The translations under genes were made by a program, and so were the position numbers. Shown in pieces: positions 40,350 through 50,412 of a stretch of 64,000 bases of DNA; position 1 is the first letter of the stretch, and each line of letters begins with the position of its first letter. This stretch comes from Escarpia spicata (lineage: Eukaryota; Annelida; Polychaeta; Sabellida; Siboglinidae). The notes under the pieces were generated by a model, which was not told where the DNA came from, did not search any database, and was given only the letters and a program-made list of their open reading frames with translations. Location: NCBI GenBank assembly GCA_963995525.1, contig OZ023213.1, positions 52,368,889 to 52,432,888 of the forward strand, read 5' to 3'.

Positions 40350-43300
40350 GTACGTCGCATTTATACTGATTACTGTCACATGTTTTGCTTGTAATTATTA
40401 GTACTACTATTTTAATTTATGTTATCTTACAGGTTCTTACATGTCTTCTTCTGACTTCTAGGCTGTGATGCCTCTTACGCCAGCTCTGATGTTTGTCGTC
40501 AAACTACACGGTGCTCATGCGTCTGACGAGTTGTTCCCTAATAGGGGTGGGTCTGTGTAATCACGCTTAATTGGGTGGTGTTTCCATAATTTGTCTAATT
40601 TTCCCTCAACGAACTGCACTGATGGAACCTGTACCACAGACTGTGGGAGGTTGTTCCATTCGTCCGAGCATCTGTGTATAAATGAATTTTTTTATGTTTA
40701 ACGGATATCGTCCTTTGAATATTTTTAGGTGATGCCCTCCCGTGCATGATTCATTATCCCTAAAAGTTATAAAGTTCGATGTCACTGCTGTATCATATTT
40801 CTCTGTTAAAATCTTATACATTTCAATAATATCTAGTTAGCAGCAGACTTGACTATTGTAATTCCCTCCTTTACAATATCGCTAGCAAGGATATCACAAA
40901 ACTTCAGCATGTCCAAAATTGTCTAGCAAGAGTAGTTACAAGATCTCCTCGTTTTCTCGCTCTGTACCACTTTTGAAGTCTTTGCATTGGCTTCCTGTAA
41001 GAAATCTGTACCATTACATACCAGGCCCTGTCCAATAAGCAACCATCTTATTTGCATTCATTGCTTACACCTGTAAGAAAACTTATCCAGCTTCGATCAT
41101 CTAGTTCTGACCTACTTTTTGTTCCTAGAGCCAACACTAACATTGGAACTAGAGCTTTTACTATTTCTGCACCAACTCTTTGGAAAATGCTACCTCTTAC
41201 TGTTAGATCAGTTGAAAATATTAAAAAATTCCGTCGTCATTTAAAAACGTATCTTTACAATCTTGCTTATCCACCGTAGCTTTCTAGCGCCTTGACCCAT
41301 CTGTTGACAACTGGAAAACTACTTATGGATTTTGAGATTGACCAATCCTTTTGTTTTGATGCGCCTCTGAGCTTGGTTTCCAAGGATTTAGGCGTAATAG
41401 AAGTTTTCTTATTATTATTATTATATGCCAGAGTTGGTAATTTTAGTCTTTGGAGCCGTTCTATAGATTCAAGATCTTTAAAACCGGGAATTAATTTATT
41501 TGCTCTACGCTGAACATTTTCAAGAGCTGTAATGTGTTTCATGAAGAACGGAGCCCACACTTGAATTGCACATTCAATATGTGGACGGACGAGATATTTA
41601 AAAACAGTAGAAAAACACTGTTCATCCATATAATCAAAAGTGCGACGAATTATCCCCATCAATGAATTGGCTTTATTATTTTTTTCCGATATATGTGCTT
41701 CGAAGTTAAGTGATGAGTCAAAAATGACGACAATATCCTTCACCTTATCCGTAACTACCAGCGTTATATGATTAGGTCCCAGTGTGTTATCTTATTTATA
41801 AATGTCATACGGACGTTTTGTCGGATAAATGAATAATGTATTTGGTCTCCGTTGGCAATGACATTTTGTGTGATTATAATTTAACTACGTCCAGAAAGAA
41901 AACAAGACTCTCTCAACAAAATGGCGTTGTTAGCTAACTGCTAGGAAGGTCCTGCCGGCCACACGTCAGAGGTGACGAATGTAGATTATACTGTAGACGC
42001 TGCAAAACTAGCAGAATAATTAACAGTACCTCGACGAAAGAGACGACCCTATATTGTCGCTGTGCAGTTCGTTGAAGGTAGGAATTCCCACCTGCAATGT
42101 CGAACACCCCCAATATCGACCACGCCTTGTAACATTGTTTCACACACGTACACGTACAATCGCCGCCACGCCCAACAGAAAAGACAGCAAATCGGACTTT
42201 GAGCCAGTCGTCAGCGGTGGCTCAGCTGACATTGACAGCAATTTGATTTCGCAAATGCTATCCTTATTATAAGATGAGAGAATTGCCAAATAACTGAAAG
42301 AGGTCCTGTTTCCACATGATTTATTCCTTAATAAACAAATTGTCACTCTCACCGAACAATTGTCTGACAAGTGCAACAAAATCGAACATCTTGAGAAAAG
42401 GGTAGTAACTCTATAGAGGATGAACTGGATTCGCTCCAGCAATACACCCGACGACCATACAACCGACGACCAATCTCCGCATCGATGGCATTTGCGATAA
42501 CTTGCGTGGTGAAAACTTTGAAGAAAAGTCATCGATACTATCAACAACAAAATGCACGCCACCACTCCCATTGAGCTCGGTGATCTGGAACGCTGCCATA
42601 GACTTGGCCGACCTGTCAACGGGCAGACGAAACCCAGAACTACCATTGTTCGATTTTAGAGATGTTGTGTATCGCTCCGGGGGGGGGGGGGGGGGGGCGG
42701 TCTCAAATATTTCAACAACCTGCGCTATTGAAACTCGCATCTACCTCAACGAAGACCTATGTCAAAGCGCTCCAAACTAGCGTTTGAAACCCGAAAACTG
42801 AAAAAGGTAAAAAAAATCAATGACTGTTGGACGGCCAGCGGTAAGATTATTATCAAAGACAATCCTAACATGATCCGCGAAATCACCAGCTTTTAAGACA
42901 TTCTGACATACCAGTAGACTTTGCCAAACTACCTGTGTCTATCACATGTAGTTATGTGGTATGATGCCGTCGTTTCTGACTGTACTCATTAGACAGACTT
43001 AACCTTTCATTCATCTTTTTAATTTGTTGTTACGTTTTGTTATCTTTTCTTGCAAATACAGTGTTTAGTGTAACATTGAGTAACTGATTTTTAAGGTACC
43101 TACTAATTAACTTGATACGCTTTTAGTATGTCATGAACAACTGTAATTACTTTATAAGTCACAATCATGTAATATATATTTTGTATTCATTCATATCAAA
43201 ATGAACGGACTAACACATTGTCTAATATCGTTCCGACATAAATATTTTGTAATGTAATATAATGTTGCAATGTTACACAAACATTGTACACCTAGTGTTT

Positions 43301-46300
43301 AAATGGTTCATTAATTGCTTGCTAATGGTACATGTCTTTTCCTATGTGGATTAATAATGGATGGCATGCCTATAATTTTTGGTTTACTTAATTAAGACGA
43401 TACCTTTCATTTATTAATTTTAATGCGGTGTTTAAGTAAGCCCAGCACACATTGTTGTTCTAGAGCATGTAATTATATAAAAACATGGCCTCGAATACGT
43501 GAGTCTCCATCATCCTCATTGTACACATTTTTATACTATAATATAATAATTTGTCATATTACTATTGGATTTACAGTCTAGATAAATAAATCCACTTCTG
43601 TTCTGTTCTGTTCAAAAGACGTGTACTGACAACGCGGCTGGGTTAGCAGTACATTTGTAAGAATCGAGTAAAGAATAGAGGGAGCTGAAATTTTATTGGC
43701 ATCAGAACCGGGGTGGGGATGGTGGTGGTGGGTGGGTGGGCTTGAGGAGCTAAACCCCCCAATATTTAGATTTTAGAGGAAGGCACTTAGCCCCAGTGTT
43801 GATTTTTTAAATATGTTGATCACCATTCCAGTTGGAACTTCGGAGTAAAATGTGAAAGAAGACAATAAAATAATATTATCGTAATTTTGTTCGTGACAAT
43901 TTTCACCAACACCCATCAACCCGTTGTTTTTTCGTGGCAAAATTGAGAACGTATTCCCGAAAAACTTAAACCACAACCCCCCTCCCCCTTTCCCCTCCCC
44001 CTCCCCCAAGTTGGGTAGTTGTACCTGACGATCTAGTTCTGACTAATTTCATGCATGTCTCTATTAGGTGTATCCTTTGCAGGGTGATGGATCGCCCAAT
44101 AAAAAGCCCGGAAGACGACCCGGCGGGCGACCGGGCGGACGTAGAGGAGGGTTTGGTATCAGAGTAGCAAGTACGTGGACATTTGCTTGCAGTTTACTTT
44201 CTGCTCTAAGGAGTGTGCCGTGTTCTGGCATGGCCTATTGAAAACATGTCACTGATAACTACTACAAGGAAATTAGAAAAGGACCACACCCGCGCGCACA
44301 CACGCGCACACGCACGCACGCGCACGCACGCGCACGCGCACACACGCACACACGCACATATACATTCCCTATTTCATTCATAAACACAAACGCACAAGCA
44401 CGCACACGCGCGAGCACGCGCAAGCACGCGCGAGCTCACGCACACGCACACCCTCGTGTTCACATTGTGTTGTAAGGCCCACACGTCATGCGATCTTTTG
44501 GCAGATATCAAGAAAGAGGAATTGACACGGTTCAGGTCGCTGCTACCCATTGTCTCGAGAAATGTGAAAGACAAGCTTGAATTTTCCATTGCTTCTGCCA
44601 CGAATGGTCTTGGTAAGTAATTGCTTGTTCACGTAACCGTCGTACGTTCCATAGTGTAAGACACACCACCTCGTCACACCGTCACTTAGTCACTCAGTCA
44701 CACCGCCACTGTAACTCAGTCACACCGTCGCTGTAACTCAGTCACACCGTCACTGTAACTCAGTCACACCGTCACTGTAACTCAATCACTCAATCACTCA
44801 GTCACACCGTCACTCAGTCACACCGTCACTCGGTCACACCGTCACTCGGTCACACCGTCACTCAGTCACTCAGTCACACAGTCACTCAGTCACACCGTCA
44901 CTCAGTCACACCGTCACTCAGTCACACCGTCACTCAATCACACCGTCACTCAGTCATACCCTCACTCAGTCACACCCTCACTCAGTCACACCGTCACTCA
45001 ATCACTCGGTCACACCGTCAGTCAATCACTCGGTCACACCGTCAGTCAATCACTCGGTCACACCGTCAGTCAATCACTCGGTCACACCGTCACTCAGTCA
45101 CTCTCAGTCACTCGGTCACACCGTCACTCAGTCACTCAGTCACTATTTCACTATATCACTCAGTCATTCAACCACTCCGTCACTCCGTCACTCCGTCACT
45201 CCGTCACATTGGCGAGTCCATCGTAAAGAGGCAAGATTTTGGATAAACGTAAATGATCCTGCAATGTGAGGTCTTATCTCTCGTCTCAGTCTCACGCCAG
45301 CCAACGTCTTCGTCGAAATAGATCCACTCAAGTCTCTGCCAATTGCCTGCGCACATCGGGACTGAAACATAGCTCATCTTGATCCTGTGTACCCGACAAT
45401 GATCAGTAGATGTAATGATACTATTTTCATTTCATTATAATCAAGTAGTATACCCATAGTCAAATACAAACACTACGCACATTTAAAACAAATATTATAA
45501 TAAGTAAATAATATCACTTATATAACATTGCCTTACTAACGAATATACAAGTCTTAAATGAATAATATTATTTAAATGTGGAAATGTTGCTAATTGTTGC
45601 TATATAGCTAAATGTTGCTAATTGTTGCTATATAGCGATTTGTTAGTCTTAGTCATTAACCTACACATAGCCTTTCTGGTGACACCTAAATACGCGAGGC
45701 GAGGTTATCCGAAGCAAGCTTGTGGTCAATGCTATGTGTCATACCCCAATGTCTTTTTAAGGATTTGTAATCATATGCAACTACAAAGTGCATAAAACCT
45801 TGATCTCGTACGACAGCAATCCTTTTCTTAGCACTGAAACTTTGGGTTTTATGGAGCCCTGTGGAGCAGTGCTAGAGCATCGGATTCTCTGTCGGAAGAA
45901 CCCGGGTTTGAATCTTGTGATGCCGTGTCGAAGCTTGGGACAAGTTCGTTCTCTCTACGTTGCTCAAGTTCACTCAGCTGTATGGATGAGTACCTGGCCA
46001 AAGACAGTGGTTGATATTTGTGGACGAATAGTCTTCGCGCATTAACTACAACATGGCTGAATGCTTCCCCCCAAAAATCCAGATGGTGTTCGATTGAACA
46101 GGTCTACCAGGGAGTAAAGCGTAAAGCTCTTTGACCCGTCGTAAGGCTGTATACAGTGCTATATACGGACATAACATTTTAAATGGTCGAACATCTGTTG
46201 TACATTAATACGCTAATTGTGTTGCATTGTGACTCTATCACGCGCCGAGGTCTCGCCTCTTTCTGTAGTTATTCTTCTTTAGACCACCACAAAACAGTAT

Positions 46301-47586
46301 TTTTGAGTTTTTCGTTGACCAGTTGTCAGTTATTCTCCAGGGGCGCCACTGGAGTGATACTAACATCATTACCTGCTACACGTCATAATTGGCGACACCA
46401 GAAATTAATTGGTCATGAAAACGAATTTAAGTTCAAAATACTGTAATGGTGACACTTGCTGCCCCTGGTCTGTTGTTTCACGGGTCGGTGCTGCCCCTGG
46501 TCTGTTGTATCACGGGTGGGTGCTGCCCCTGGTCAGTTGTATCACGGGTGGGTGCTACCCCTGGTCAGTTGTATCACGGGTGGGTGCTGCCCCTGGTCAG
46601 TTGTTTCACGGGTGGGTGCCGTCCCATGTCAGTTGTTTCACGGGTGGGTGCCGCCCCATGTCAGTTGTTTCACGGGTGGGTGCCGCCCCATGTCAGTTGT
46701 TTCACGGGTGGGTGCTGCCCCTGGTCAGTTGTTTCACGGGTGGGTGCCGCCCCATGTCAGTTGTTTCACGGGTGGGTGCCGCCCCATGTCAGTTGTTTCA
46801 CGGGTGGGTGCCGCCCCATGTCAGTTGTTTCACGGGTGGGTGCCGCCCCTGGTCAGTTGTTTCACGGGTGGGTGCCGCCCCATGTCAGTTGTTTCACGGG
46901 TGGGTGCCGCCCCTGGTCAGTTGTTTCACGGGTGGGTGCCGCCCCATGTCTGTTGTTTCACGGGTGGGTGCCGCCCCATGTCAGTTGTTTCACGGGTGGG
47001 TGCCGCCCCATGTCAGTTGTTTCACGGGTGGGTGCCGCCCCATGTCAGTTGTTTCACGGGTGGGTGCCGCCCCTGGTCAGTTGTTTCACGGGTGGGTGCC
47101 GCCCCATGTCAGTTATTTCACGGGTGGGTGCCGCCCCATGTCGGTTGTTTCACGGGTGGGTGCCGCCCCATGTCAGTCGTTTCACGGGTGCGTGCTACCC
47201 CTGGTCAGTTGTTTCACGGGTGGGTGTAAACTAGGCTGTATTATTTTCGAGACAAGTGATGTTGCTTTAACGATGGGTTTGTTCTAGGTGGAACGGGTGC
47301 GCTCAGTAGTCTCCAAGCAATTGGGGGTGACTTGCAGCACATCGGAGACGTAGTCGACAAACTCCTGCACCGCGGACAGATGATGGTCGTTCGGGCTTTC
47401 GTTGCAGGTAAATATCGAGGATATGTGTGAATTTCCTGGAAATATGAATTCCTGGAGATTTGCATTTCCTGGAGATTTGCATTTCCTGGATATTAAAATG
47501 TCCTGGACTTTCAAATTTCCTGGAAATATCCTACTGCGAATTCACTTCTGAACGTACTAATATTCTTTCATAAAATATATATATAA

Positions 47587-47625
<39 letters not shown>

Positions 47626-50313
47626 ACTAATTTTATATTATTAATGAATATGATTTTAGCAATGTTTCGATGGTTGGCATAGAAGGTGTCCGCGTTACGT
47701 CTGTGGCGCAATGCATCCCTTTAAGTTGACTAATTTTGTTACCAATCCGTGACCATTACGACCGGCGATATCTCATGTATTTCTATCAGCCATATGAATA
47801 AAGAGCAAAATAGATTCGCAATATTTTCCAGCGAACCGTTGCAGATCTACATTTGACATGCATGTTCGTGTTTTTAATGATTCGGGGCAGTTTGATTAGG
47901 ATAAAAGCTGTATAGCCTTTTATCAAATCGGCAAAATGTGCCGGCGAATTAATGTTGGCGGATCAATGGCAGTCACGTGCACACTGCATGTCGCTGTAAC
48001 TGTACTAAGCGGTGGCGCAGTGACACAAGTAATCGGACAAGGCTGCTGTCCGCGTCCGATTGTACTTCTGCAATTAATTCACCGTATACGGACGTACTCC
48101 GTACAGCGGACACGCTGACGCTTTCGATTGTGACGCGTGTTTAAAACTTTACAATTGTGAAAGCAATATATAACGCACAGCGTTGAAGGAGCATTATATA
48201 TGTTCTCTAAAATATTTTATGCGTTATGGGATCACTATTTTACGTGTTTCCTCAATAAGGATTCTTTCTTCGCCAACCAGCATGACTCACAGTGTTTCCC
48301 TATTTTTTATTAATACATTTGGTCAGCGGCAGATAACAGTGTAAATATCGTCTTTGCAGGATTTGAGGGAGAAGATCTATGCAAGAGAATCAATCCAGAA
48401 GACTTTCAGAAAAGTAAATACACATTTTGTTGTTTGTAACGGAACACAAGCACTCGTGCAAGCTGTTGTGAACATGTTTCACTCACATTGTAGAGTACCT
48501 CTCTATAAACGGCAGTGACTTGTGTGAACATGTTTCTGTCATGTTGTTGAGTACCTGTCTGTAAAGGGCGTTCACTTCTGTGAACAAGTTTCACTCACAT
48601 TGTTAAGTACCTGTCTGTAAACGGCCGTGACCTGTGTGTACACGTCTCACTCCTGACAATAGCAGTGTAGCTGACTGTTTCCTAGAGATACCGAGATGCT
48701 GTGGGCATGCACAATCTGCGACCGGAAGTGGGTTGAGCATTCGATTACGCTGTACGAATAGCGCACGATAAACGCACATAACGTGACGTAGCGTAGCCTA
48801 AGTCTTATGCGTTTCCGCTTGGCATTAATACGGCGTGCGACGTTTGTATGTGTATGTACATTTGATGTTATTGCATAGGGGTCTTGACGCCGGAGGAGAA
48901 GGATTTGCGTCTGATGTGTCTCATTCACAACGTCGGAGGATTGATCGAAACCTTCGAGACTGTCTCCGCGGGTCTCCAGTTAACCGGTGAGACAGTTACG
49001 CAAACACATTTGGCTTCGACAGTGTCATCACACTAAGGGAGGGCCACTTAAGTTCGTCAATTCCAGATAAGCGGTACGCGTATCTTATTCTTTGAACGCC
49101 CTCGCGAATGCATTGCATATGAGACTTACGATTTTAAGCGATCCAAAATTCATAGCAAAAATATATATAATTTTATAGAACGCGTGGCTAATGTGCATGG
49201 CTTCTATATGCGTAAAGTAAATTTACAACGGTGAACGTCAGATGAGCGCAGGGCTTAATCACGTCGTGTCCCAGTTTTATATCGGCACCGACCACATAAT
49301 TTACAAGTCTCGTGATAGCCGAGTATTTATCGATGCTGCAACATTCAGTGGCGCAACATACATATGAAGTGTTATTTGACTTCAGACATCCGGGATACGG
49401 CACTCGGCCAATGCGACGCAATGCTGAAGGAGGAAGCAGTCAATGGTAAAGTCCTCTCAAACAAAGTGATATCACAAAACACTGCTATAGGTAGACGACA
49501 CAACATTGATCGCTGTGAAGGGATATATTTTCGTAATAATTATGGCTGAATTATTTGCTACAGCAACAATACACTCGAATTTAAATTATTATTCACAATA
49601 ATCTACTCAAACTGTATATATTGCGTGCGTGTGTGTTGCATGCTTTGCATGTTTGTCATATATGTGCGTCATACAGCTGTAGGTGTGTTGCATAAAGTGG
49701 TTTCGAAGATATTTTGTGCAGGTGTGTTAGAAATATATATATATATATCTTATGTATATATATATACATATCTTATGTATGTATATGTATATATGTATTT
49801 ATATATATGTGTGCATATGTATATATGTATGTTTATGTATATGTATATATGTTTATGTATGTGTATATGTGTATACGTGCATACGTGCATACGTGTATGT
49901 GTGTATACGTGTATGTGTGTATATGTATATATATATATGTGTGTATGTGTGTATATGTATATATATATATATATGTGTATGTGTGTATATGTATATATAT
50001 ATATATATATATGCGTGTATATGTATATATATATATATGTGTGTATGTGTGTATATGTATATATGTGTGTGTATGTGTGTATATGTATATATGTATGTGT
50101 GTGTATGTATATATATATATGCGTGTATGTGTATGCGTGTGTATATGTATGTGTGTATATGTATATGTGTGTATATGTATGTGTGTATATGTGTATGTGT
50201 GTGTGTATATGTATATGTGTATATGTATATGTATATGTGTATATGTGTATATGTGTATATATGTGTGTATATATGTGTGTATATATGTGTATATATGTGT
50301 ATATGTATATGTG

Positions 50314-50354
<41 letters not shown>

Positions 50355-50367
50355 ATATGTGTATATG

Positions 50368-50412
<45 letters not shown>

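Noticed and set aside
42140..42646. 168-codon minus-strand frame
   Set aside because: Opposite to the LINE ORF1-like plus-strand reading, with no recognisable features of its own.
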